A stretch of 64,000 nucleotides of DNA from Lachnospiraceae bacterium 10-1 (GTDB lineage Bacteria; Bacillota; Clostridia; Lachnospirales; Lachnospiraceae): NCBI GenBank assembly GCA_000403495.2, contig KE159818.1:248001-312000 (forward strand), written 5' to 3'. A program made the position numbers and the translations under genes. The stretch's first letter is position 1. Each line of letters opens with the position of its first letter. The notes beneath the pieces were generated by a model, which saw only the letters and a list, made by a program, of their open reading frames with translations, was not told the origin of the DNA and searched no databases. Positions 28,117 through 36,939 of this stretch are shown one piece after another.

Positions 28117-28788
28117 ATGAGATATTTTTTTACTGGCAGGATAATACAGGATAATGATCTATTTACCATCCGAATCCCATTTAATGTGTGGGAAGTCAGC
28201 AAAAAACGTGATGTAATTCAGGCAGATATTGTTCTTGACAACAAAATTATTGATTGTGAACTGCTTCCTGAATCAAAAGGAAATTATAAAATTCACTTAC
28301 AGGAAGAAGATGTTTCACACATTAATATTGACCAGCCCCATAAAATACTGCTTCATATTAACAGAAGTCTGATTCAAATGAATCAAAACAGCCCTTATAA
28401 TTTTGAAAATCCCATTCGTAAAATTGACCATATTGATGTAATCATACAGCCGGAAGACGGACTTTGCGGACAGACTTGTGTTGCCATGCTGGCAGGTGTT
28501 ACAATTGCTGAAGTCATCAGCGTTATGGACTGTCGGGAATGGCAGGCAACTATGGGACGGGTTATTTCTGCATTAAATTATTATGGTATTGACCACAGCG
28601 AAGTTATTGTGTACACGGAAGGCCAGGAAGCCACGCTTCCCAAGTGCTGCATTATGATGGAAAAGCTAGGTCTTTACTGCCATTACCTGGTTCATTTCGA
28701 TGGTAAATTCTATGATTCCAATTTAGGTGTTGTCACAGAATATGACATGAGTAAGCTTCTTGGATATCTGGAAGTAAAAGTCGACTAA
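28117..28788 (+). CDS. DUF1905-like domain fused to a papain/C39-like cysteine peptidase domain
   Basis: 223 residues behind AGGAGG. The N-terminal half, about 2-60, resembles the DUF1905 beta barrel (YFFTGRIIQDNDLFTIRIPF, then NVWEVSKK). The C-terminal half carries a C39-like pattern: IIQPEDGLCGQTCVAMLAGV places Gln111 six residues before Cys117, as in papain. Then come CHYLVHFDGKFYDSN with His189 and Asp200. No signal peptide or membrane helix is visible, so it is probably cytoplasmic. I do not know a characterised protein with this pairing; peptidase activity is inferred from residue spacing alone. It is a single plus-strand gene with its own terminator. Confidence 0.6.
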   Translation: MRYFFTGRIIQDNDLFTIRIPFNVWEVSKKRDVIQADIVLDNKIIDCELLPESKGNYKIHLQEEDVSHINIDQPHKILLHINRSLIQMNQNSPYNFENPIRKIDHIDVIIQPEDGLCGQTCVAMLAGVTIAEVISVMDCREWQATMGRVISALNYYGIDHSEVIVYTEGQEATLPKCCIMMEKLGLYCHYLVHFDGKFYDSNLGVVTEYDMSKLLGYLEVKVD

Positions 28789-28797
28789 ATTAGCAGG

Positions 28798-28837
28798 CTG
28801 CCGCCGGAACCACATACGATCCCGGCGGCAGTTTTTT
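28798..28837 (+). terminator. Terminator after the DUF1905/C39-like gene
   Basis: CTGCCGCCGG pairs perfectly with CCGGCGGCAG (28798-28807 and 28822-28831), followed by six T. Ten bases past the stop. Confidence 0.9.
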
Positions 28838-28865
28838 ATAAAGTATATATAAAAAGGGAAAGATT

Positions 28866-30977
28866 TTACACTTCGAAAATCAAATCTCCATATGTAGGTA
28901 TGGGCCATACCTTTTTATCTACCAGCATTTCTGCCTCATCTGCAGGTATCCGCAATTCTTCCATAGCTTCCTTTACCACATCCTTATAATAAAATGCCTG
29001 CTCTTTTGCATGATTCATACTGCTTGCCTTTGCTGTCACTTCCTCCAGCTTTGCAAGTGCAGCCTTCATTCCATTTAGTTTTTCGGTAACCTGCTTAAGC
29101 AAATCCGCCTGTACAGATGCATCTGCTCCTGCTTCCTTTACCGCAATTACCGTATCCGCAAGAGATTTTGTGTATTTAATCACTGCAGGTATAATCTGTT
29201 TGGAAGCCATATCAATCATGGTAAGCGCTTCTATATTAATGGTTTTTGCATAAGTTTCATAGAGAACCTCTTCCCGGGATTCCAATTCTGCCTTTGTAAA
29301 AATTCCAAACTTATTAAAAAGTTTTACGGATTTTTCCGTCGTTAATGTGTCTACTGCCTCAATCATCGACTTAATATTAGGGAGCCCCCTTCTTTCCGCC
29401 TCTTTCACCCACGCATCAGAATAACCATCTCCATTGAAGATAATTCTCTGATGTTTGGTTAAATATTCCTTAATTAAATCGTGTACTGCCAAATCAAAAT
29501 CATCTGCTTTTTCAAGTACATCCGCAGCTTCACAAAATGCTTCCGCCACAATTGCATTCAATATGGTATTTGGGCTTCCAATAGAATCCGCCGATCCTAC
29601 CATACGGAATTCAAATTTATTACCGGTAAATGCAAATGGCGATGTTCTGTTTCTGTCAGTTGCATCTTTTGTAAAATCAGGCAGTGTGGATACACCTGTC
29701 TCAAGCTTGCCGCCCTGCAGTACATGTGCTGCTTCACCTGTTTCCACAAGCTGTTTTACAACATCCTCAAGCTGTTCACCCAAAAAGACAGATATAATTG
29801 CCGGAGGCGCCTCATTTGCACCAAGTCTGTGATCATTTCCCACATCTGATGCACTTTGACGGAGCAGATCCGCATGTATGTCTACTGCTTTAATAATGCA
29901 GGCTAAAACCAGAAGAAACTGAATATTTTCATTTGGCGTATCACCGGGATCTAAAAGATTTACACCATTATCTGTTGCTAATGACCAGTTATTATGTTTG
30001 CCAGAGCCATTTACTCCCGCAAAGGGTTTTTCATGAAGCAGGCAGGTAAGTCCATGACGTCCCGCAACCTTTTTCATTGTTTCCATTACAAGCTGATTAT
30101 GATCTACTGCTATGTTAGCAGTTTCATAAATAGGCGCCAGCTCATGCTGTGCGGGAGCTACCTCATTATGCTGCGTTTTGGCGGTAACACCCAACTTCCA
30201 CAATTCAATATTCAAATCCTTCATGTATGCACCTATACGCTCCCTGATGGTTCCAAAATAATGATCTTCCAATTCCTGTCCTTTAGGAGCAGGCGCACCA
30301 AACAAAGTACGTCCTGCAAAAACCAAATCCAGTCTTTTTAAGTATTTTTCTCTGTCCACTAAAAAATACTCCTGTTCAGGCCCCACACTTGCAACAACTT
30401 TTTTTGCTTCTGTGTTACCAAACAGTTTGACAATACGAAGCGCCTGTTCACTGATTGCTTCCATAGAACGAAGCAGCGGCGTCTTTTTGTCAAGCGCTTC
30501 TCCTTTGTAAGAGCAAAACGCTGTAGGAATACAGAGAATTACTCCTGTGGCATCCTCTTTTAAAAAGGCAGGTGACGTAATATCCCACGCAGTATATCCT
30601 CTTGCCTCAAAAGTAGCCCGAAGGCCTCCGGAAGGGAACGAAGAAGCATCCGGTTCTCCTTTAATTAATTCCTTTCCTGAAAACTCCATCAACATTTTTC
30701 CATTTTCATCCGGATGGGAAACAAAAGAGTCATGTTTTTCAGCTGTAATCCCTGTCAAAGGCTGGAACCAGTGGGTATAATGTGTTGCCCCATTTTCTAC
30801 CGCCCAGTCTTTCATTTCTTTTGCGACAACATCAGCAGCGGCAAGTGACAGCTCGCCACCTTTTTCCATAACTTTAATTACTTCCTTATAAACGTTCTTA
30901 GGAAGACGTTCTCTCATTGTAGCACGTGTAAATACTTTGCTGGCAAAGAGTTCTTCAACATTGATTACTTCACTCAT
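28866..30977 (-). CDS. glnN: Glutamine synthetase type III (GlnN)
   Basis: 703 residues, the large GSIII form rather than the about 450-residue GlnA. The N-terminal GSIII domain has [20 protein letters not shown]. The catalytic domain has [10 protein letters not shown], then the conserved [19 protein letters not shown], and [20 protein letters not shown] near residue 320. The substrate-site Arg lies in [16 protein letters not shown]. The enzyme makes glutamine from glutamate, ammonium and ATP in the cytoplasm. It is monocistronic, with a roughly 150-base leader that contains a hairpin followed by seven T, suggesting transcriptional attenuation. Confidence 0.97.
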   Translation of the reverse strand: MSEVINVEELFASKVFTRATMRERLPKNVYKEVIKVMEKGGELSLAAADVVAKEMKDWAVENGATHYTHWFQPLTGITAEKHDSFVSHPDENGKMLMEFSGKELIKGEPDASSFPSGGLRATFEARGYTAWDITSPAFLKEDATGVILCIPTAFCSYKGEALDKKTPLLRSMEAISEQALRIVKLFGNTEAKKVVASVGPEQEYFLVDREKYLKRLDLVFAGRTLFGAPAPKGQELEDHYFGTIRERIGAYMKDLNIELWKLGVTAKTQHNEVAPAQHELAPIYETANIAVDHNQLVMETMKKVAGRHGLTCLLHEKPFAGVNGSGKHNNWSLATDNGVNLLDPGDTPNENIQFLLVLACIIKAVDIHADLLRQSASDVGNDHRLGANEAPPAIISVFLGEQLEDVVKQLVETGEAAHVLQGGKLETGVSTLPDFTKDATDRNRTSPFAFTGNKFEFRMVGSADSIGSPNTILNAIVAEAFCEAADVLEKADDFDLAVHDLIKEYLTKHQRIIFNGDGYSDAWVKEAERRGLPNIKSMIEAVDTLTTEKSVKLFNKFGIFTKAELESREEVLYETYAKTINIEALTMIDMASKQIIPAVIKYTKSLADTVIAVKEAGADASVQADLLKQVTEKLNGMKAALAKLEEVTAKASSMNHAKEQAFYYKDVVKEAMEELRIPADEAEMLVDKKVWPIPTYGDLIFEV

Positions 30978-31044
30978 TTTTTTATTTCCTTTCCAAATTA
31001 TTTTTCATAAAAACATACAGTATGATCTTTCGCTCCCTTTTTAC

Positions 31045-31078
31045 AAAAAAAATGCTCCAAAAAATTCTTTTGGAACAT
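31045..31078 (-). promoter_or_regulatory. Terminator-like hairpin in the glnN leader (possible attenuator)
   Basis: ATGTTCCAAAA (31078-31068) pairs with TTTTGGAGCAT (31062-31052) with one mismatch and a five-base loop; T7 follows directly. It lies between candidate glnN promoters and the glnN start, so it would stop the glnN transcript unless disrupted. It could instead simply end the U32 operon. A small upstream hairpin (31101-31115) is also present. Confidence 0.5.
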
Positions 31079-31124
31079 CTTCGTTCAGGGTTATTATTTA
31101 AAAGGGTTTCCCTTTACTTTTTAT

Positions 31125-31167
31125 AAGATACTCTATAAATTTTAAAATTGCAATACCCTTTTTACAA
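31125..31167 (-). promoter_or_regulatory. Overlapping candidate promoters of glnN
   Basis: TTGTAA then 17 bases then TAAAAT (31167-31139), and TTGCAA then 17 bases then TATCTT (31153-31125), both on the minus strand. Either would give a leader containing the terminator-like hairpin. Confidence 0.4.
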
Positions 31168-31239
31168 TTTTATAAATTTTAAATAAAAAGATTTTTGGTG
31201 CAGGAAGTGAAATATACATATTGTACAATATCCTTCCGA

Positions 31240-32466
31240 TCACTTTTTTTGCACTCTTAACAGATCATACTGTGCCGCCGGCTTACTTAATTCCACCCAT
31301 AATTTCTGCCGGGGATGAGGGGCGCTGTCTACTTTTTCTCCTTCATCAGTAGTTAAGGATAATACCTGTACCTCTATATTTTCTCCACCCGGCTTCATAA
31401 TTTCTATATGGTCACCCACGCTGAATTTATTTTTCTGTTCTATTTTTACCTTCCCGTCGCCAGATACCGATTCAATCATGCCAAGATAAACGTATTCATT
31501 CACATAGGTATTGCTATCATAAATCTGTGTATTTTCATCAGGTTTTCCAAAATAAAATCCAGTGGTAAACTGGCGGTAAGTGCATTTGGAAATTTCTGAT
31601 TTGTACCAGTCCATGTTCGCCCGATACTTTTCTTCCGACATGAAATAATCATCAATTGCTTTTCGGTATGTTCTGGCAACTGCCGCCACATACAATGCCG
31701 TCTTCATTCTTCCTTCTATCTTAAAACTGTCAATTCCTGCATCTATCATTTCCGGAATATGTTCTATCATACATAAATCCTTGGAATTAAAAATATAGGT
31801 TCCCCTTTCATTTTCGTACACCGGCAGATATTCTCCCGGACGGCTTTCTTCCATTACCGCATATTTCCAACGACAGGGATGTGTGCAGGCACCCTGATTT
31901 GCATCTCTTCCTGTAAAGTAGTTGCTAAGAAGGCATCTTCCTGAATAGGAAATGCACATTGCCCCATGAATAAAGCTTTCTATTTCCATATCTTCAGGAA
32001 TCCTTCTGCGGATTTCTTTGATCTCATCCAAAGAAAGTTCCCTTGCGGAAACAACTCTTTTTGCTCCCAAGTCATGCCAGAATAAATAAGTCATATAGTT
32101 TGTATTGTTCGCTTGGGTGGAAACATGAATTTCAATTTCCGGACAAATCTTTCTGGCCAGCATAAACATTCCGGGATCTGCTATAATCAGCGCATCCGGC
32201 TTCATTTCTTTTAGCTCATGAAAATACGCTTCCGCACCATCTAAGTCACTATTGTGGGCCAGAATATTTGCTGTTACATGCACTCTCACGCCATGGGCAT
32301 GGGCAAAGGCAATTCCCTGTTTCATTTCTTCACCAGAAAAGTTCTTTGCTTTTGCGCGAAGTCCAAAAGCTTCTCCACCAATATATACTGCATCTGCTCC
32401 AAACAGCACTGCTGTTTTTAAAACCTCCAGCGAACTGGCAGGTATTAATAGCTCAGGTTTTCTCAT
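31240..32466 (-). CDS. U32-family peptidase-like protein, TrhP type
   Basis: 408 residues from the ATG at 32466 (MRKPELLIPASSLEVLKTAV), which has GGAGAG six bases upstream; longer in-frame starts lack a site. The U32 signature is SFIHGAMCISYSGRCLLSNY, followed by the Cys-rich NQGACTHPCRWKY and FNSKDLCMIEHIPEMIDAG. In B. subtilis and E. coli, TrhP proteins of this family form 5-hydroxyuridine at tRNA position 34. The gene follows a TrmR-like methyltransferase that would methylate that product, as in the B. subtilis yrrMNO cluster. Only one U32 gene is present here, against two in Bacillus. TrhP assignment is by family and synteny. Confidence 0.82.
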   Translation of the reverse strand: MRKPELLIPASSLEVLKTAVLFGADAVYIGGEAFGLRAKAKNFSGEEMKQGIAFAHAHGVRVHVTANILAHNSDLDGAEAYFHELKEMKPDALIIADPGMFMLARKICPEIEIHVSTQANNTNYMTYLFWHDLGAKRVVSARELSLDEIKEIRRRIPEDMEIESFIHGAMCISYSGRCLLSNYFTGRDANQGACTHPCRWKYAVMEESRPGEYLPVYENERGTYIFNSKDLCMIEHIPEMIDAGIDSFKIEGRMKTALYVAAVARTYRKAIDDYFMSEEKYRANMDWYKSEISKCTYRQFTTGFYFGKPDENTQIYDSNTYVNEYVYLGMIESVSGDGKVKIEQKNKFSVGDHIEIMKPGGENIEVQVLSLTTDEGEKVDSAPHPRQKLWVELSKPAAQYDLLRVQKK

Positions 32467-32477
32467 TGCTCTCTCCA

Positions 32478-33119
32478 TTATAACTTCACACTTATAGTTA
32501 CCCCGTCTCCTACAGGAAGAATATCCGTACATAACTGCTTATTCTGCTTTAATTCATAGAGGTAATCCCTCATTCTGCTGTGAATCGTACGGTCTCTTCT
32601 GGTCACTGCAAAGCGGGATTCCATAACATCACCATCCTGCAGCACATTATCGGATACCAAAATTCCACCTTTTGGCATTAAGCTTAAAATATCAGGCAAA
32701 AAATGGATGTACTGGCCTTTTGCCGCATCCATAAAAATAAAATCAAAAGGAGGCTCCAGCTTCTTTAAAATATCGGCAGCATCACCCTCTAACAAAAGAA
32801 TTTGGTCTTCTTTTCCTGCCTTTTTAAAATTTTCTCTTGCTAAAGGAATCCTTTTTTCATATTTTTCAATGGTGGTAATTTTGCAATCAGGCGCACCATA
32901 TTCACTCATCAATAATGCGGAAAAACCAATGGCCGTCCCAACCTCAAGAATTCGTTCAGGCTGCTTCATTGCAAGAAGCAGCTTTAACAGATTCTGCATC
33001 TGAGGCCTGATTACAGGCACATTGGTTTTAATTGCAAATTCTTCCAGCTCATTTAAAAAAGATGTATTTCCTGTATCAAAAGAACTAATAAATGTACTGA
33101 TTCTTTCTTCCGTAATCAC
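32478..33119 (-). CDS. trmR: Class I SAM O-methyltransferase, TrmR (YrrM) type
   Basis: 213 residues from a GTG start with AAGGAAAG upstream. The SAM-binding motif is ILEVGTAIGFSALLMSEYG (about 55-73). Then come ITTIEKYEKRIPLARENFK and the metal-binding FDFIFMDAAKGQYIHFLPD, with the late ILVSDNVLQDGDVMESRF. This is the catechol-type O-methyltransferase fold. Its place between an mltG-like gene and a U32 gene matches YrrM, shown in B. subtilis to be TrmR, the tRNA 5-hydroxyuridine methyltransferase. Function here is inferred from that synteny. Confidence 0.82.
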   Translation of the reverse strand: MITEERISTFISSFDTGNTSFLNELEEFAIKTNVPVIRPQMQNLLKLLLAMKQPERILEVGTAIGFSALLMSEYGAPDCKITTIEKYEKRIPLARENFKKAGKEDQILLLEGDAADILKKLEPPFDFIFMDAAKGQYIHFLPDILSLMPKGGILVSDNVLQDGDVMESRFAVTRRDRTIHSRMRDYLYELKQNKQLCTDILPVGDGVTISVKL

Positions 33120-33139
33120 AATTTTTCTTTCCTTATATT

Positions 33140-33637
33140 TTATTCAGCCGCTTCACCATCCGGATTTTCAGCCCTCTCGTCTGTGCTGTCTTCTCCGGTG
33201 TTTTCTTCTATACCGCTTTCCTGTTCTTTCGAAGAGTCAGCATTTGATCCGGTTTCTTTCTCCGTAGGAGTAGACATAATCTCCAACATCTGCTGTGCTG
33301 TCATATCCGTGCTCAAATCATAAATTCCAGGAAGAATATCTCCATGATGTGCTGAAAGCAACTCCTGCACTACAAACAAATTGGCATCTTCTATCAGTCC
33401 CTTTTCCACCAGCATTTCAGCAATGTCCTTTATGGATGCATCTTCTGCAACTCCTACGGTTATGGTACGGCCTCCTGAAACGGATACCGGCGTATCTGCA
33501 AATACCCGATAGCCAAAGTCATAGGCTTTCGCAGCCCCACGCATAACAAATACAATAACAGCAGCAATAATCACTACTTTAACTATTGTTTCCACTACGG
33601 TAACTATTAAATATTTTACATTCATAGAACTAACCAT
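33140..33637 (-). CDS. Short MltG-like membrane protein lacking the catalytic domain
   Basis: 165 residues. One membrane helix (about 8-32, TVVETIVKVVIIAAVIVFVM) is followed by a LysM-like segment (ITVGVAEDASIKDIAEMLVE, then KGLIEDANLFVVQ) and LPGIYDLSTDMTAQQMLEIM, the N-terminal pattern of endolytic transglycosylase MltG. The remaining C-terminus is a Glu/Ser/Asn-rich acidic tail. The YceG catalytic domain with its essential Glu is absent, and no second frame in the gap to trmR restores it. It occupies the mltG (yrrL) position in a Bacillus-like gene order. The start could also be the second Met at 33625. It is predicted not to cleave peptidoglycan. Confidence 0.75.
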   Translation of the reverse strand: MVSSMNVKYLIVTVVETIVKVVIIAAVIVFVMRGAAKAYDFGYRVFADTPVSVSGGRTITVGVAEDASIKDIAEMLVEKGLIEDANLFVVQELLSAHHGDILPGIYDLSTDMTAQQMLEIMSTPTEKETGSNADSSKEQESGIEENTGEDSTDERAENPDGEAAE

Positions 33638-33654
33638 GCCCTTTCAAAAGCTGC

Positions 33655-33987
33655 CTATTCAAAACCGATTTCATCCGTAATAAATATATTGATTTCCTGT
33701 ATCATTCTGCACAAAGCAAGTTCTGCGCGAAGAAAATCATCAACAATCGGATTGTCACGAAATTTTTCATATTCCCTCTCAAAAGCATCCATTTTTTCAA
33801 ATAATTCGCTTTCCTGACAAGTATTTTGTATTTCGTAATTTTTCTGCCGGTATTCATTTACCTTTTTAAATAATTCAGGATTTTTTTTAATTTTCCCTAA
33901 TTGATAATAGTATCTTTTACATACTTCTGTCTCTTTCATTTCTTTTACAAAATTATCTAACGCATCTTTCATTTGACTCTCCATCAT
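33655..33987 (-). CDS. YlbF/YmcA-family protein
   Basis: 110 residues, mostly helical and charged. The family pattern is KETEVCKRYYYQLGKIKKN, then ELFKKVNEYRQKNYEIQN, ending with LRAELALCRMIQEINIFI. In B. subtilis YlbF, YmcA and YaaT form the Y-complex that steers RNase Y cleavage. Here the gene is just downstream (15 bases) of RNase J, which is consistent with a role in RNA turnover, though that link is inferred. Confidence 0.82.
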   Translation of the reverse strand: MMESQMKDALDNFVKEMKETEVCKRYYYQLGKIKKNPELFKKVNEYRQKNYEIQNTCQESELFEKMDAFEREYEKFRDNPIVDDFLRAELALCRMIQEINIFITDEIGFE

Positions 33988-34001
33988 GAGTACTTATCTC
34001 C

Positions 34002-35675
34002 TTATATCTCCATTATGATAGGCAGGATCATAGGACGGCGTTTTGTTTTTTTCCAAACATATTCCCCAAGAGAATCTTTGATGGAACTTTTTAATTTTCC
34101 CCAATCGGCAATTCCCCGGCTCAGGCAGCTTTCCACTGCATCATTTACTACAATTCTGGCTTCATCCATAAGCTCGTCCGATTCCCTGACATACACAAAT
34201 CCCCTTGATACAATGTCAGGACCGCTTACCAATTCGTCCGTAGCTCCGTCAAGGCCAAGCACCACAATTAAAATTCCATCTTCCGCAAGATGCTGCCTGT
34301 CTCTTAATACAATATTTCCAACATCTCCTACACCAAGTCCGTCTACCAGAATATCGCCTACCGGAACTTTTCCGGTAATCTGCGCTTTTTCTTCCGTCAG
34401 CTCCAGTACATCTCCCGACCTTAAAATAAAGATATTTTCCTTAGCTATCCCCAAATCCTTTGCAATCTTTGCCTGTGCTTTCAAATGCTTAAATTCCCCA
34501 TGTACAGGGATTGCATATTGGGGATGCACCAATGTATAAATAAGCTTGATCTCTTCCTGACAGGCATGTCCGGAAACATGCACATCCTGGAAAATAACAT
34601 CTGCCCCCTTAAGAAGCAGTTCATTAATTACATTTGTTACAGCCTTCTCATTACCAGGGATAGGATGAGAGGAAAAAATAACCGTATCACTTGGTCCAAT
34701 GGAAATTTTCCGGTGATTGTCTTCCGCCATGCGGCTTAAAGCCGCCATACTTTCTCCCTGGCTTCCGGTAGTAATAATAACTGTCTTCTCATCAGGATAA
34801 TTTTTTAACTGTTCTATATTAATCAATGTATTATCGGGAATGTTCAAATAGCCTAAATTCGTGGCTGTTTCGATAATATTCACCATGCTGCGGCCTTCCA
34901 CCACTACTTTACGTCCAAATTTATCAGCAGAGTTTATGATCTGCTGCACCCTGTCCACATTGGAAGCAAAGGTTGCAACAATAATTCGGGTGTTTTTATG
35001 CTCCTCAAAAAGTGTATCAAAAGTTCTGCCTACTGTACGTTCTGACGGCGTAAATCCAGGTCTTTCCGCATTTGTGGAATCACACATCAGCGCCAGTACA
35101 CCCTTTTTACCAATTTCAGCAAACCTCTGTAAATCAATTGCATCTCCAAATACAGGTGTATAATCCACCTTAAAGTCTCCCGTATGCACCACAATACCCG
35201 CAGGAGAATAAATAGCAAGTGCTGCTGCATCTACAATGCTGTGATTGGTCTTAATAAATTCAATTCGGAACTGTCCTAAATTAATAGACTGCCCAAATTT
35301 TACCACTTTACGCTTCGTATTGCCTGTAAGATTATGCTCTTTTAGTTTATTTTCTATAATCCCCATTGTCAGTTTAGTCGCATAAATAGGTACATTAATA
35401 TCTCGAAGTATATAAGGAAGTGCTCCAATATGGTCTTCATGCCCGTGAGTAATAATAAACCCTTTGACCTTTTCAATATTATTTTTTAAATAAATTACAT
35501 CCGGAATAACCAAATCTATTCCAAGCATATCATCTTCCGGAAATGAAAGACCGCAATCCACCACAACAATACTATCCTCGTATTCAAAGGCAGTAATATT
35601 CATGCCAATCTGTTCAAGGCCTCCAAGGGGAATGATCTTTAACCCCGAAGTGCTTTTCTGTTCATTTTTTTTCAA
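34002..35675 (-). CDS. rnj: Ribonuclease J
   Basis: 557 residues. The frame starts with TTG at 35675, with GGAGG eight bases upstream; a nearby ATG is out of frame. The beta-lactamase fold with metal ligands reads FIITHGHEDHIGALPYIL (HxHxDH), and VVHTGDFKVDYTPV and ALMCDSTNAERPGFTPSE follow. The beta-CASP part has IVATFASNVDRVQQII and TTGSQGESMAALSRMA, then HVSGHACQEEIKL. It is a 5'-3' exonuclease and endonuclease of mRNA and rRNA processing in the cytoplasm. It is followed by YlbF and preceded by a 220-base region with a hairpin cluster. Confidence 0.96.
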   Translation of the reverse strand: MKKNEQKSTSGLKIIPLGGLEQIGMNITAFEYEDSIVVVDCGLSFPEDDMLGIDLVIPDVIYLKNNIEKVKGFIITHGHEDHIGALPYILRDINVPIYATKLTMGIIENKLKEHNLTGNTKRKVVKFGQSINLGQFRIEFIKTNHSIVDAAALAIYSPAGIVVHTGDFKVDYTPVFGDAIDLQRFAEIGKKGVLALMCDSTNAERPGFTPSERTVGRTFDTLFEEHKNTRIIVATFASNVDRVQQIINSADKFGRKVVVEGRSMVNIIETATNLGYLNIPDNTLINIEQLKNYPDEKTVIITTGSQGESMAALSRMAEDNHRKISIGPSDTVIFSSHPIPGNEKAVTNVINELLLKGADVIFQDVHVSGHACQEEIKLIYTLVHPQYAIPVHGEFKHLKAQAKIAKDLGIAKENIFILRSGDVLELTEEKAQITGKVPVGDILVDGLGVGDVGNIVLRDRQHLAEDGILIVVLGLDGATDELVSGPDIVSRGFVYVRESDELMDEARIVVNDAVESCLSRGIADWGKLKSSIKDSLGEYVWKKTKRRPMILPIIMEI

Positions 35676-35788
35676 TCAATTTTCCTCCACATTCTTTCCA
35701 GTATCTGTAGAGAGTTTTATTTAATGGCCTGCTATGAAATTCACTGTTCTTATTATTTATCTTCCGCACCATTGTATTTAACATTTAT

Positions 35789-35851
35789 GCACCGCTTCGC
35801 GGCGCTTTTTCACGCATGAAAATCGATTGCTTCGTGATATACACAAAGCAA
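35789..35851 (-). other. Cluster of three hairpins upstream of RNase J
   Basis: On the minus strand, in order: TTGCTTTGTG/CACGAAGCAA (10 bp with one G-U, 35851-35827), TTTTCA/TGAAAA around four bases (35822-35807), and GCGCCGC/GCGGTGC (35805-35789). They are packed into 63 bases of the rnj leader region, which otherwise shows nothing coding. This may be a terminator of the preceding genes or a structured rnj leader. Confidence 0.4.
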
Positions 35852-35896
35852 CCGCGCCAGTTTCACTAAAACCCGCACAGTAACTGAATATTATAT

Positions 35897-36151
35897 TTAC
35901 ATAAGCCTGATGTCCTCAAGCAAAGTTTCAAATACTGCCGCAACTGCAGATAATTCCGTATCCTCTTCTACAATTTCATAAATTTTTTCATCTGCACTTT
36001 TAAGCGAAATTTCCTTTAAAATAAGAGCATCTCCGTCTCCTTCTTCGGCATCCGTCACCAAAATATACTGATTGCCGCTAAGTCTGGTCTGCTCTAAAAC
36101 ATAAAATTCCACACTCTCCTGCGTATCTAGTGTAAATTTAATCTTTTCCAA
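35897..36151 (-). CDS. DUF1292 protein (YrzB-like)
   Basis: 84 residues. The DUF1292 pattern is KIKFTLDTQESVEFYVLEQT, then YILVTDAEEGDGDALILKE and YEIVEEDTELSAVAAVFETL. The start is a TTG immediately after the ruvX TGA, with AAGGAG inside ruvX, so it is translationally coupled. Function is unknown; the ireB-ruvX-DUF1292 order is the yrzL-yrrK-yrzB order of B. subtilis. Confidence 0.88.
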   Translation of the reverse strand: MEKIKFTLDTQESVEFYVLEQTRLSGNQYILVTDAEEGDGDALILKEISLKSADEKIYEIVEEDTELSAVAAVFETLLEDIRLM

Positions 36152-36589
36152 TCAATCTTCTCCTTGCTTCCTGCTTCTTAAATCCAAAAATCCCTGTAAA
36201 ATAAATACTGCCGCAATCTGATCAACATATTCCTTACGGTTTTCCCTTCGTACTCCGGCTTCCATCATGACCTTGTCTGCCGCCACAGTAGTAAGCCTCT
36301 CATCCCACATATGTACCAAAAGCCCGGTACGATGCTCTAACTTGTCCTTAAATTCCAGCGTAAGCTCCGCCCTGGGTCCTAAAGTATCATTCATATTTTT
36401 TGGCAGGCCAAGAACAATTTCTTCAACCTGATATTCCTCTATCAGTTCTTCTATTCTGGCCAATGTACGGCGCAGCTTATTTTCTTCTTTTCTTCTGATA
36501 ATCTCTATTCCCTGAGCAGTAATAAACAGAGGATCGCTGATCGCCACCCCTACTGTTTTTGCTCCGAAATCCAAACCCATAATTCTCAT
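36152..36589 (-). CDS. ruvX: RuvX/YqgF RNase H-fold nuclease
   Basis: 145 residues. [20 protein letters not shown] gives the first catalytic Asp, [20 protein letters not shown] the central strand, and [19 protein letters not shown] the second acidic motif. YqgF is implicated in 16S rRNA 3'-end maturation and as a putative Holliday-junction resolvase. It follows ireB by 22 bases and its stop abuts the DUF1292 start. Confidence 0.94.
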   Translation of the reverse strand: MRIMGLDFGAKTVGVAISDPLFITAQGIEIIRRKEENKLRRTLARIEELIEEYQVEEIVLGLPKNMNDTLGPRAELTLEFKDKLEHRTGLLVHMWDERLTTVAADKVMMEAGVRRENRKEYVDQIAAVFILQGFLDLRSRKQGED

Positions 36590-36611
36590 AACTAAATATT
36601 TTCCGTTCTGC

Positions 36612-36872
36612 TTATTCCCAATGATTGTTTTTAATGTATTCTGCCAGCATTTCTTCTACCAATTCGTCTCTTTCCACTCTCATAATAAGACTTCTTGCAT
36701 TTTTATAACTGGTAATATAAGTGGGATCACCTGACATAATATACCCCACAATCTGATTGACAGGATTATAACCCTTTTCTGTTAATGCCTGATATACCTC
36801 CGAAAGAATTTCCTTCACACTTGTATTGTCTGTTTCTACCCTGAAAAATTGTGTATTCCCCAAATCCTGCAT
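36612..36872 (-). CDS. ireB: IreB-family regulatory phosphoprotein
   Basis: 86 residues. The family pattern is [20 protein letters not shown], then [18 protein letters not shown] and [20 protein letters not shown]. In Enterococcus, IreB is phosphorylated on N-terminal threonines by the Ser/Thr kinase IreK and modulates cephalosporin resistance; Thr residues are present near the N-terminus (ETDNTS). It heads the ruvX-DUF1292 run. Confidence 0.93.
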   Translation of the reverse strand: MQDLGNTQFFRVETDNTSVKEILSEVYQALTEKGYNPVNQIVGYIMSGDPTYITSYKNARSLIMRVERDELVEEMLAEYIKNNHWE

Positions 36873-36939
36873 AACTGCACCCCTTAAATTACTTCATTAG
36901 TTCTTATCTTACTCCATTTTACCATAAAATTCAATGTAT

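Noticed and set aside
31071-31087. ANTAR-type hexaloop hairpin in the glnN leader
   Set aside because: GAAC/GTTC encloses six bases, but the loop GAAGAT lacks A at position 1, the stem is only four pairs and no matching first hairpin was found. Noted only as a possible alternative fold.
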